From Betaproteobacteria bacterium TMED156 (lineage in GTDB: Bacteria > Pseudomonadota > Gammaproteobacteria > Burkholderiales > Burkholderiaceae_A): DNA of 14,298 nt. The stretch spans positions 1 through 14,298 of the forward strand of contig NHHF01000015.1 in the NCBI GenBank assembly GCA_002171155.1, written 5' to 3'. Each line of letters opens with the position of its first letter. Position 1 is the first letter of the stretch. The notes below the pieces were generated by a model. The model was not told the origin of the DNA. It ran no database searches and saw nothing but the letters and a program-made list of their open reading frames with translations. The translations under genes were made by a program, and so were the position numbers. Below, piece after piece: positions 8,243-14,298 of the stretch.

Positions 8243-9676
8243 TCAGGATCTTCTCCATTTTGTACCTTCAGAGGTGTCTTCAACCAGTATCTCAAACTCT
8301 TTTAGATAATTACGAATTTCATCTGCCCGTTCGTAGTTTTTGTTTTTTTTGGCCTCTACTCTTTCAGATAATAAATCATTAATTAATGATTCGTTTAATT
8401 CTTTTTTCATATTAGGGTTAGATTTTTTTTCTTTTTCTAAAGGTCTTTTAAAAAACCCTAAAATCAAACCTAGGCCTCTGTATAACTTAAGGTTGGATTT
8501 ATCATTTGATTTGAGCTCTAACTTTATTTTATTGGCAAAAGCAAACAATTCTGACAACGCAAGTGGAGTATTAAAGTCGTCATTAATTGCATCTCTGAAT
8601 TTTAAAGCATGCTTGTTATCAGAGCTCATAGCAAAACTAATATAATTTTTCTCTTCTATAATGGAAAGATGTTCTAGCTCTTCACTTCTTTCTAGAATCC
8701 CGTAAAGACTTTTTAGAGCATTTTTAGCATTTGTAATTTGCTCAACTGAATAATTTACAGGACTGCGGTAATGCCCTTTTAGTAAAAAATATCTAACTGT
8801 TTCAGGGTTAACTTCTTTTAGAATATCTCGAATGGTTGAAAAATTTCCAAAAGACTTAGACATTTTTTCTTTTTCAACTGTTACAAACCCTACATGCATC
8901 CAGGTTCCTACAGAGGCAACCTGCGCCTTAGTATTCAAGGCTCCTTCAGACTGAGCAATCTCATTCTCATGATGTGGGAACTGCAAGTCAATTCCACCTC
9001 CATGAATATCGAACTTTGGTCCAAGTAACTCACAGCTCATAGTAGAACACTCTAAATGCCAACCTGGCCTTCCAGGGCCATAAGGGGAGTTCCAAGAAAC
9101 TTCAGAAGGCTCATGAGATTTAGTTTTTTTCCACAAAACAAAATCTAAAGGATCTTTTTTTCTGTTTCCAACAGGAACTCTCTCTCCAGCCCTAAGTTCA
9201 TCTAAAGTCTTACCAGATAATTTGCCATACTCTTTAAAATTTCTTACAGAAAAGTTTACATCTCCATCTGACTCATATGCATAGCCAGAAGATTGTAACT
9301 TATCTATAAAGTCAAGCATTTCTGGGATGTAGTCAGTTGCTCTTGGCTCAATTGAAGGATCAATAATATCCAAACTCTTGGCATCAATTTTCATTTCATG
9401 TATATACTTATCAGTAAGTTCACGAATAGAGATTTTCTGTTCGCGAGCGCGAGCGATAATTTTATCGTCCACATCTGTGATGTTTCTTACATAATTTACA
9501 TTTAAACCACATGCCTCGAACCAGCGACGCACAATATCAAAAAAAATCATCACTCTTGCATGGCCTAAATGACAGAAATCGTAAACAGTCATACCACACA
9601 CATATATACTGACAGTTCCGGCAATCAAAGGTACAAATTCTTTTTTCTCTCGTCCCAAACTGTTAAATATTTTCAA
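8243..9676 (-). CDS. cysS: Cysteine--tRNA ligase
   Basis: CysRS charges tRNA-Cys with cysteine. The 477 residues are close to the 461 of E. coli. The class I signature HLGHAR (36-41, the HIGH motif) and KMSKS (271-275) are both present. The zinc ligands can be placed at Cys27, Cys210, His235 and Glu239 (within HHENE), equivalent to the E. coli Cys28/Cys209/His234/Glu238 set. RPGWHLECS and [17 protein letters not shown] are typical. The C-terminal part after about residue 400 is lysine-rich and keeps the conserved [10 protein letters not shown] segment. The start is TTG at 9676; it gives the expected MKIFNSL N-terminus, and no ATG or GTG lies in frame upstream. No clear ribosome binding site is visible. 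It is the first gene of the cysS-accA-tilS-lysC cluster and is divergent from the TPR gene across only 42 bases. Confidence 0.96.
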   Translation of the reverse strand: MKIFNSLGREKKEFVPLIAGTVSIYVCGMTVYDFCHLGHARVMIFFDIVRRWFEACGLNVNYVRNITDVDDKIIARAREQKISIRELTDKYIHEMKIDAKSLDIIDPSIEPRATDYIPEMLDFIDKLQSSGYAYESDGDVNFSVRNFKEYGKLSGKTLDELRAGERVPVGNRKKDPLDFVLWKKTKSHEPSEVSWNSPYGPGRPGWHLECSTMSCELLGPKFDIHGGGIDLQFPHHENEIAQSEGALNTKAQVASVGTWMHVGFVTVEKEKMSKSFGNFSTIRDILKEVNPETVRYFLLKGHYRSPVNYSVEQITNAKNALKSLYGILERSEELEHLSIIEEKNYISFAMSSDNKHALKFRDAINDDFNTPLALSELFAFANKIKLELKSNDKSNLKLYRGLGLILGFFKRPLEKEKKSNPNMKKELNESLINDLLSERVEAKKNKNYERADEIRNYLKEFEILVEDTSEGTKWRRS

Positions 9677-9718
9677 ATTTACACCATAATATAATTTTAA
9701 GAAGGTTAATAATAAGTT

Positions 9719-10369
9719 ATGTTCATCAATCTTTCACTCAGAAAAAAATTTAAAACATCAGCTTTTATCATTATATTTGCTTTTTTTTGTGATTTTTGTT
9801 TTGGTCAGGTAAGTGCTGAAGACTCTGGCAGGCAAATTTTGCAGACCTCTGCAGAAATAAATGATGCAAGGGAATTAATTAATCTTGGTCGTTTAATAGA
9901 AGCTGAGAAAAAAATTGATTCAAATTTAAAAAAATTTCCTCGAGATGCTCAATGGAGATATTTAAAAGCTGTGCTTCTTGCTGAGTTTGCAATTATTCAA
10001 AAGAATAACGATTACGATAACACCTACGATTCAAAACAAAAAATTGACATTGCTATTGTTAGTTTTGAGAGATTTACTGAGGAGTTTCCGGAATTAGCTG
10101 AACCTTACAATAATCTTGCTGTTTTGTATCTTTTACAAGACCGACCTGAAAGAGCCCGTTTAGCTCTTGAGAGAGCTATATTAAATAATTCAAACTATGA
10201 ATTGGCTTACGAAAATCTTGGTGATTTATATATTTATCTTGCTAATATTACATATGAGAACGGACTTTCTAAGTTACCTAAATCTATACGACTTACAAAA
10301 AAAATTGATCATCTAAAGTCAATGCCATTATTAACCCGACCCAATATAATTAAAAAATTAAAAAAATAG
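9719..10369 (+). CDS. Exported TPR-repeat protein, function unknown
   Basis: This 216-residue protein has a likely signal peptide: positive residues RKKFK (8-12), a hydrophobic core about 14-29 and a possible cleavage near 29-33. It is therefore probably periplasmic or membrane-anchored; the Cys residues in the core do not form a clear lipobox. Residues 45-75 and especially 126-180 look like tetratricopeptide repeats, with EPYNNLAVLYLLQDRPERA followed by ELAYENLGDLYIYLA one repeat later. Such repeats form helical scaffolds that bind other proteins. A TPR protein before cyclophilin and lpxH is an arrangement I recall from Betaproteobacteria; an envelope folding or assembly role would fit but is a guess. 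GAAGG lies 13 bases before the ATG, rather far. It ends 25 bases before ppiB. Confidence 0.85.
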   Translation: MFINLSLRKKFKTSAFIIIFAFFCDFCFGQVSAEDSGRQILQTSAEINDARELINLGRLIEAEKKIDSNLKKFPRDAQWRYLKAVLLAEFAIIQKNNDYDNTYDSKQKIDIAIVSFERFTEEFPELAEPYNNLAVLYLLQDRPERARLALERAILNNSNYELAYENLGDLYIYLANITYENGLSKLPKSIRLTKKIDHLKSMPLLTRPNIIKKLKK

Positions 10370-10382
10370 AAAAATAGAAAAA

Positions 10383-10388
10383 GAGGAG
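10383..10388 (+). promoter_or_regulatory. Ribosome binding site of ppiB
   Basis: GAGGAG, 6 bases before the ppiB ATG at 10395. This is among the strongest ribosome binding sites in the window and suggests high expression of the cyclophilin. Confidence 0.75.
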
Positions 10389-10394
10389 CAAAGA

Positions 10395-10892
10395 ATGAAA
10401 GTTGTATTTGAAACTAGTTTGGGAAAATTTGTTACTGAATTAAATGAAAAAAAAGCACCCAAAACTGTAAAGAATTTTCTTGAATACGTAAAAAAAGGCC
10501 ATTATGACAAAACTATCTTTCATCGAGTCATCGATGGTTTTATGGTTCAAGCAGGTGGTTTTGAAAAAAATATGGTTGAGAAAGAAACACAAGAATCGGT
10601 AGAAAATGAAGCAAATAATGGGTTAAAAAACACTGCTTACACCATCGCCATGGCTAGAACTAGTGAACCACACTCTGCCTCTGCACAATTTTTTATAAAT
10701 CTTGTAAATAATGATTTTTTGGATCATACCTCAGAAACATTAAATGGCTGGGGGTATGCCGTATTTGGAAAAGTTATTGAAGGAACAGATGTAATTGATG
10801 ATATTGCCAAAGTTAAAACTACTACTAAAGGTTTTCATGATGATGTTCCAAAAAAACCTGTCATTATTAAAAAAGCATATTTAATAGAATAA
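10395..10892 (+). CDS. ppiB: Peptidyl-prolyl cis-trans isomerase, cyclophilin type
   Basis: Cyclophilins speed the cis-trans isomerisation of peptide bonds before proline. At 165 residues, without signal peptide, it matches cytoplasmic PpiB (E. coli 164) rather than exported PpiA. The active-site signature IFHRVIDGFMVQAGG (41-55) holds the catalytic Arg44, Phe49 and Gln52. AMART (85-89), SAQFFINLVNNDFLD (96-110) and GYAVFGKVIEGTDVID (120-135) complete the family pattern. It begins 25 bases after the TPR gene and its TAA stop shares one base with the ATG of lpxH (TAATG), so the three genes are probably one transcript. Confidence 0.96.
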   Translation: MKVVFETSLGKFVTELNEKKAPKTVKNFLEYVKKGHYDKTIFHRVIDGFMVQAGGFEKNMVEKETQESVENEANNGLKNTAYTIAMARTSEPHSASAQFFINLVNNDFLDHTSETLNGWGYAVFGKVIEGTDVIDDIAKVKTTTKGFHDDVPKKPVIIKKAYLIE

Positions 10893-11686
10893 TGAAAAAA
10901 ATATCTGAAATTAATTCAGAAAAAGTCTTGATTTGCTCCGACTTACATCTCAGCCCTAAAAATATTCCCATAACAATTTCGTTTTGTAATTGGATAAAGA
11001 AATATTATGACCAATCGGAGAATCAACAAGAGGGGTGGTTTTTGATCCTTGGCGATCTTTTTGAACATTGGGTCGGTGATGATTTGATATATTCATCAAA
11101 TGACTATGAGTATAAAGAAATAATAGAATTGTTAAGAAACAGTTTGCAATTTTTAAATAATATTAATGTAAAAATTGCAATTATGCATGGGAACAGAGAT
11201 TTTTTGATAGGCAATAGACTCCTTCAATATTTGCATTCTCATCAACTTGAGCCAACTATAGTATTAAAGTCACATAAAGCATTAAATATTTTGCTGGTCC
11301 ATGGAGACGAACTCTGCACTGATGATAAACAGCATCAGGTTTTTAGGCAAACAGTTAATTCAAAAGAGTGGCAGAATCAATTCTTTTCAAAGTCAATAGA
11401 TGAAAGACTCGAGCTTGCAAAAATTTATCGAAACAAAAGCGAAACATCAAAGAAAGAAAAATCCAGTTTTATGATGGACATTAATCCACAAGCTGCAGAT
11501 CAATTACTTGAAAGGCATGATTCCCAAATTTTAATTCATGGACATACTCATCTTCCTGGTCACAGTAAGTTACCCTCAGGAAAAAATCGATGGGTAATAC
11601 CAAACTGGACAATTGATAACGTTGGAAAAGTTCGCGGAGGTGCGATTCAAGTAAATAAAAACATTGTTACTCAGCTTTCGATTTAG
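10892..11686 (+). CDS. lpxH: UDP-2,3-diacylglucosamine diphosphatase
   Basis: LpxH hydrolyses UDP-2,3-diacylglucosamine to lipid X and UMP, the fourth step of lipid A synthesis, at the inner face of the cytoplasmic membrane. The calcineurin-like metallophosphoesterase motifs are complete: SDLHLS (16-21, Asp17 and His19), [11 protein letters not shown] (54-64, Asp55), GNRDFLIG (100-107, Asn101), HGDELCTDD (137-145, His137) and HGHTH (216-220, His218 and His220). These match the metal ligands of E. coli LpxH. The length of 264 residues is slightly above the 240 of E. coli; extra residues lie at the N-terminus and in the loop around 62-90. It is translationally coupled to ppiB, and its 3' end overlaps the end of the convergent cysE by 20 bases. 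Confidence 0.95.
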   Translation: MKKISEINSEKVLICSDLHLSPKNIPITISFCNWIKKYYDQSENQQEGWFLILGDLFEHWVGDDLIYSSNDYEYKEIIELLRNSLQFLNNINVKIAIMHGNRDFLIGNRLLQYLHSHQLEPTIVLKSHKALNILLVHGDELCTDDKQHQVFRQTVNSKEWQNQFFSKSIDERLELAKIYRNKSETSKKEKSSFMMDINPQAADQLLERHDSQILIHGHTHLPGHSKLPSGKNRWVIPNWTIDNVGKVRGGAIQVNKNIVTQLSI

Positions 11687-12365
11687 TTTTTAGTCGAGTT
11701 TTTAAGTTCTCAATTTCTTTTTGTTGATCGGCTAACATTTTGTTGAATTCATCTAATCTTTCATCCAAAGGGTCTTTCATAGAACCTGAAACACCGTATG
11801 CATGAAAGTCTTTGTCAAATTTTTTTTCCGAAGTATGGTCTTTTAGAATTTCTCTTGCTGGAATTCCAACTACGGTTGTATTAGGCATTACAGATTCAAC
11901 AACAACTGCATTTGACCCAATTTTGGATCCTTTTCCAATCATAAAAGGTCCTAATATTTTCGCACCTGCACCAATAACAACACCATCTCCAATGGTAGGA
12001 TGTCTTTTTTCTCCTTTTTTTAAAGAAGTTCCACCCAGAGTAACTCCTTGATAGATAGTACAATCATCTCCTATTACAGAAGTTTCTCCAATAACTACTC
12101 CGTGGCCGTGATCAATAAACAACCTTCTTCCAATGGAAACACCCGGGTGGATTTCAATACCCGTTATCATTCTTGACAGTGCAGATACAAATCTGGCCAA
12201 CCACATGAAACCAGAAAATTTTGTTTTCCAAAGGATATGCGCAAAACGATGAGACCACAAAGCATGAAGTCCAGGATAGCAAGAAATCACCTCTATCCAG
12301 GATTTTGCTGCTGGATCACGTAAACGAATAGTTTCTATATCCTCAAATATTTTATATATTTTCAT
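11667..12365 (-). CDS. cysE: Serine O-acetyltransferase
   Basis: CysE acetylates L-serine with acetyl-CoA to give O-acetylserine, the precursor of cysteine. The 232-residue protein is the short form that lacks most of the N-terminal helical domain of the 273-residue E. coli enzyme. Residues about 70-170 form the left-handed beta-helix of hexapeptide repeats ([20 protein letters not shown] and following). Asp85-His86 correspond to the catalytic pair of E. coli, and QGVTLGGT (106-113) is the acetyl-CoA region. A charged C-terminal tail (about 198-232: [20 protein letters not shown] and more) is probably a coiled coil. In E. coli the C-terminus mediates cysteine inhibition and binding to CysK; whether this tail does so is unknown. 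No clear ribosome binding site precedes the ATG. It lies 21 bases after trmJ on the same strand. Confidence 0.95.
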   Translation of the reverse strand: MKIYKIFEDIETIRLRDPAAKSWIEVISCYPGLHALWSHRFAHILWKTKFSGFMWLARFVSALSRMITGIEIHPGVSIGRRLFIDHGHGVVIGETSVIGDDCTIYQGVTLGGTSLKKGEKRHPTIGDGVVIGAGAKILGPFMIGKGSKIGSNAVVVESVMPNTTVVGIPAREILKDHTSEKKFDKDFHAYGVSGSMKDPLDERLDEFNKMLADQQKEIENLKTRLKTKSKAE

Positions 12366-12386
12366 TTTTAATCAATCATTTTATAA

Positions 12387-13193
12387 TTACTTTAATTTTT
12401 TATTTATCAATGCAAAAAAGCTTTTTAAAAGACTGTAGTCATCTTTTGAGAGGTCTGATGTAGCTAAAATCCTACTAATTCTTTCCTCTAATTTTCCTTT
12501 TTTTTCCGGGCCGTACAGCCCTATCTCACCAGAAATTTGCAAAAATAACGTTTTTAATTCATAAATTTTTTTTTGGGAAATTTTTGATGATTTCAAGTTT
12601 GATTCTCTATATTTAAAGTGATCAGTTGAGTTATTCTCTTTTTGAGTAGCAATAAATGTATTATTCAGTTGACTTCTCAGCGCATAAGCAACAATCTGAA
12701 CCGCATGTGACAGATTAATCGAGGAATATTCTAAACCTGAGTCAATTTTACAAACATTAGTACATCTAATGACATCTTTATTCATAAGACCAACTCTTTC
12801 ACCTCCAAAAACCATAGAAACTCTGGAATCATTCGAGATTACTAGGGAGTCCACAATTTTTTTAATCATTTCAATAAAATCAACCTCTGGAGGCTCGATT
12901 TCTCTCCTCCTCGAGGTAAAAGCTATAACATGATGAGATCTTTCAATGGCTTTCTCAAATGACATTTGCCTGCAATTTTTCAACAAGTCGGACGCCTTTA
13001 CAGCCCTTTTAATAGCATCTTGGTCACTACAAGAATCTGCGATCTTTGGATTGACCAATATCATATTAGATGCACCCATTACTTTTAAAGCTCGAGCTGA
13101 AGCTCCTAAATTTCCAGGATGGCTTAAATCAACCAAAATCCAATTAATTTGACTTAAATGTTGGGAAATAAACTTGTTTCGTTCTGTGTTCAT
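12387..13193 (-). CDS. trmJ: TrmJ-type tRNA/rRNA 2'-O-methyltransferase (SPOUT)
   Basis: This 268-residue protein belongs to the TrmH/SpoU superfamily, whose trefoil-knot fold binds S-adenosylmethionine. TrmJ methylates the 2'-OH at position 32 of several tRNAs. Motif 1 is visible in VDLSHPGNLGASARALKVMG (21-40), with Asn28 and Arg34; motif 2 as MVFGGERVGL (about 126-135); motif 3 as SSINLSHAVQIVAYALR (about 157-173). The C-terminal helices (about 205-268) match the TrmJ extension, not the N-terminal L30-like domain of RlmB. The ATG at 13193 gives a short but normal N-terminus. It leads the trmJ-cysE pair, an arrangement also known upstream of iron-sulphur genes in other proteobacteria. It is divergent from suhB across 34 bases. 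Confidence 0.88.
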   Translation of the reverse strand: MNTERNKFISQHLSQINWILVDLSHPGNLGASARALKVMGASNMILVNPKIADSCSDQDAIKRAVKASDLLKNCRQMSFEKAIERSHHVIAFTSRRREIEPPEVDFIEMIKKIVDSLVISNDSRVSMVFGGERVGLMNKDVIRCTNVCKIDSGLEYSSINLSHAVQIVAYALRSQLNNTFIATQKENNSTDHFKYRESNLKSSKISQKKIYELKTLFLQISGEIGLYGPEKKGKLEERISRILATSDLSKDDYSLLKSFFALINKKLK

Positions 13194-13217
13194 TACAATG
13201 AATTAATATACTACCTT

Positions 13218-13222
13218 AAGGA
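13218..13222 (+). promoter_or_regulatory. Ribosome binding site of suhB
   Basis: AAGGA, 5 bases before the suhB ATG at 13228. It supports that start. Confidence 0.65.
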
Positions 13223-13227
13223 TTTTT

Positions 13228-14067
13228 ATGCATCCAATGTTAAACACGGCTATTAAAGCTGCAAGAAAAGCTGGTTCAATTATTAATAGAGCAAGTCTTG
13301 ACCCCGGAATAATAAAAGTTACAGAAAAAGAAAAAAATGACTACGTGACTGACATTGACAAAACATGTGAAAATGAAATATTGAATATCCTTAGACAAGC
13401 ATATCCAAAACATCATTTTCTTGCAGAGGAATTAACATCGAACCAATTAAATAGTCCGATTAAATTTTCCTCTAGCCATCCAACTTGGATAATTGACCCA
13501 ATAGATGGAACAACTAATTTCATACATGGTTTTCCAAATTATTGTATTTCAATTGCGTTGCATCAAAATGGTGAAATAGAGCAAGCTGTCGTTTATGATC
13601 CTTCAAGAGATGAATTATTTACTGCATCAAAGGGAAGAGGCGCATATTTAAATGACAGAAGATTAAGAGTTTCAAAACAAATCACATTGGACTCTGCGTT
13701 AATTGCAACTGGATTTCCTCCAAGAGATCCAAAAATGTTTGACAATTACTACTCAATTGTTAAAAAACTCGGTAAATCTTCAACAAGTATTAGAAGGGTC
13801 GGGTCGGCAGCTTTGGAGTTGTGCTATGTTGCCTCTGGAAGATTTGATGGGTTTTTTGAATTGGGCTTAATGCCCTGGGACTCTGCAGCCGGAAGTTTAA
13901 TAATTCAAGAATCAGGAGGGTTTGTTGGAAATTTTAATGGTGATAACAACTTTCTGTTTACATCAAACATAGTAGCTGCAAATCCAAAATTATTTGCTTT
14001 AATTGTAAGAATATTATCAAATTATAAATTTCAAATCTCTTCCAAAATTAAAGTTGAAAGATTTTAG
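13228..14067 (+). CDS. suhB: Inositol-1-monophosphatase family protein (SuhB)
   Basis: SuhB-type enzymes are Mg-dependent phosphatases acting on inositol monophosphate and similar sugar phosphates; in E. coli SuhB also joins the ribosomal RNA antitermination complex. The 279 residues are close to the 267 of E. coli. Metal-binding motifs are intact: DYVTDID (38-44), AEE (66-68), [15 protein letters not shown] (89-103, with the metal ligands Asp90 and Asp93) and PWDSAAG (216-222, Asp218). [10 protein letters not shown] and [14 protein letters not shown] are further family segments. The C-terminal 15 or so residues are lysine-rich and not conserved. The TAG stop shares its G with the GTG start of mutS, so the two genes are probably cotranscribed and coupled. 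Whether the main role is phosphatase or rRNA transcription cannot be decided from the sequence. Confidence 0.94.
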   Translation: MHPMLNTAIKAARKAGSIINRASLDPGIIKVTEKEKNDYVTDIDKTCENEILNILRQAYPKHHFLAEELTSNQLNSPIKFSSSHPTWIIDPIDGTTNFIHGFPNYCISIALHQNGEIEQAVVYDPSRDELFTASKGRGAYLNDRRLRVSKQITLDSALIATGFPPRDPKMFDNYYSIVKKLGKSSTSIRRVGSAALELCYVASGRFDGFFELGLMPWDSAAGSLIIQESGGFVGNFNGDNNFLFTSNIVAANPKLFALIVRILSNYKFQISSKIKVERF

Positions 14068-14298
14068 TGATAAACCATACTCCAGTAATTAAGCAATACC
14101 TAAGAATAAAAAAAAATTACCCTGATGAGTTAGTTTTTTTTAGGATGGGTGATTTCTATGAACTATTTTATAAAGATGCTGAAGAAGCATCAAAAATTCT
14201 TGGTATAACTTTAACAAATAGAGGGAAAAGTGCTGGTCAACCAGTTGTCATGGCAGGTGTGCCAGTTTCATCTCACCAAAACTATTTAAAAAGATTAA
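14067..14298 (+). CDS. mutS: DNA mismatch repair protein MutS, N-terminal fragment cut by window edge
   Basis: MutS recognises mismatched bases and small loops and starts repair with MutL. Only the first 77 codons are in the window. They read as the MutS mismatch-binding domain: [20 protein letters not shown], then [19 protein letters not shown], with the Phe-X-Glu mismatch-contacting motif at Phe30 and Glu32, then [18 protein letters not shown]. This closely matches the N-terminus of E. coli MutS, where the same motif is Phe36-Glu38. The start is GTG at 14067, overlapping the suhB TAG by one base (TAGTG); no ATG lies in frame before the conserved segment. The full protein would be about 850 residues and continues beyond the right edge. 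Confidence 0.95.
   Translation, partial: MINHTPVIKQYLRIKKNYPDELVFFRMGDFYELFYKDAEEASKILGITLTNRGKSAGQPVVMAGVPVSSHQNYLKRL

Noticed and set aside
8212..8295. N-terminal extension of accA by 28 residues
   Set aside because: The extension overlaps the end of cysS and is absent from the family; ATG 8211 gives the standard AccA N-terminus and length.
12565..12576. Long A or T runs (here in trmJ; also near 14107 in mutS and 74 in ppk2) as phase-variable sites
   Set aside because: Runs of 8-9 A/T are expected in an AT-rich genome with many lysine and phenylalanine codons, and these are conserved housekeeping genes in intact frames.
13205..13214. Promoter-like TATACT (plus) or TATATT (minus) between trmJ and suhB
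   Set aside because: On the plus strand transcription would begin inside the suhB ribosome binding site, on the minus strand a few bases before the trmJ ATG, and no matching -35 was found on either strand.
1..14298. CRISPR arrays, insertion sequences, prophage, toxin-antitoxin or other defence genes
   Set aside because: No spaced direct repeats, transposase, integrase or defence-type proteins were seen on either strand.

Overview
The window is a stretch of ordinary bacterial chromosome, strongly AT-rich (roughly one third G+C by eye), with tightly packed housekeeping genes. The order cysS-accA-tilS-lysC-tRNA-Ser, with a divergent TPR-ppiB-lpxH group and then cysE, trmJ, suhB and mutS, recalls Betaproteobacteria (Burkholderiales/Nitrosomonadales). 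LpxH points to a Gram-negative with lipid A. The low G+C, short gaps and many overlapping gene ends suggest a small, streamlined, possibly aquatic genome. The taxonomic call is inference from gene order and composition.

Layout. Positions 1-703 (minus) hold a polyphosphate kinase 2 gene cut by the left edge. Positions 885-4520 (minus) hold one large fused 5-oxoprolinase/hydantoinase gene. A gene-free gap of about 340 bases (4521-4861) follows, containing an unusually GC-rich block, then tRNA-Ser(GCU) on the minus strand. The minus-strand cluster lysC, tilS, accA, cysS runs from 5009 to 9676 and is transcribed from cysS towards the tRNA. From 9719 the plus strand carries a TPR lipoprotein-like or secreted protein, cyclophilin PpiB and LpxH, with coupled ends. 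LpxH meets cysE tail to tail with overlapping coding ends; cysE and trmJ form a minus-strand pair. Divergent from trmJ, suhB leads into mutS, which is cut by the right edge.

Functionally, the genes cover polyphosphate/nucleotide balance (PPK2), 5-oxoproline or related cyclic amide breakdown, lysine/threonine/methionine precursor supply (LysC), cysteine synthesis and charging (CysE, CysS), tRNA modification (TilS, TrmJ-type), fatty acid and lipid A synthesis (AccA, LpxH), protein folding (PpiB) and mismatch repair (MutS). All are known families.

I do not see a new multi-gene system, CRISPR array, insertion sequence or prophage. The points most worth a second look are the GC-rich block between tRNA-Ser and the oxoprolinase gene, the possible laterally acquired status of that oxoprolinase gene, and a likely internal start in lysC that would give a separate regulatory subunit.
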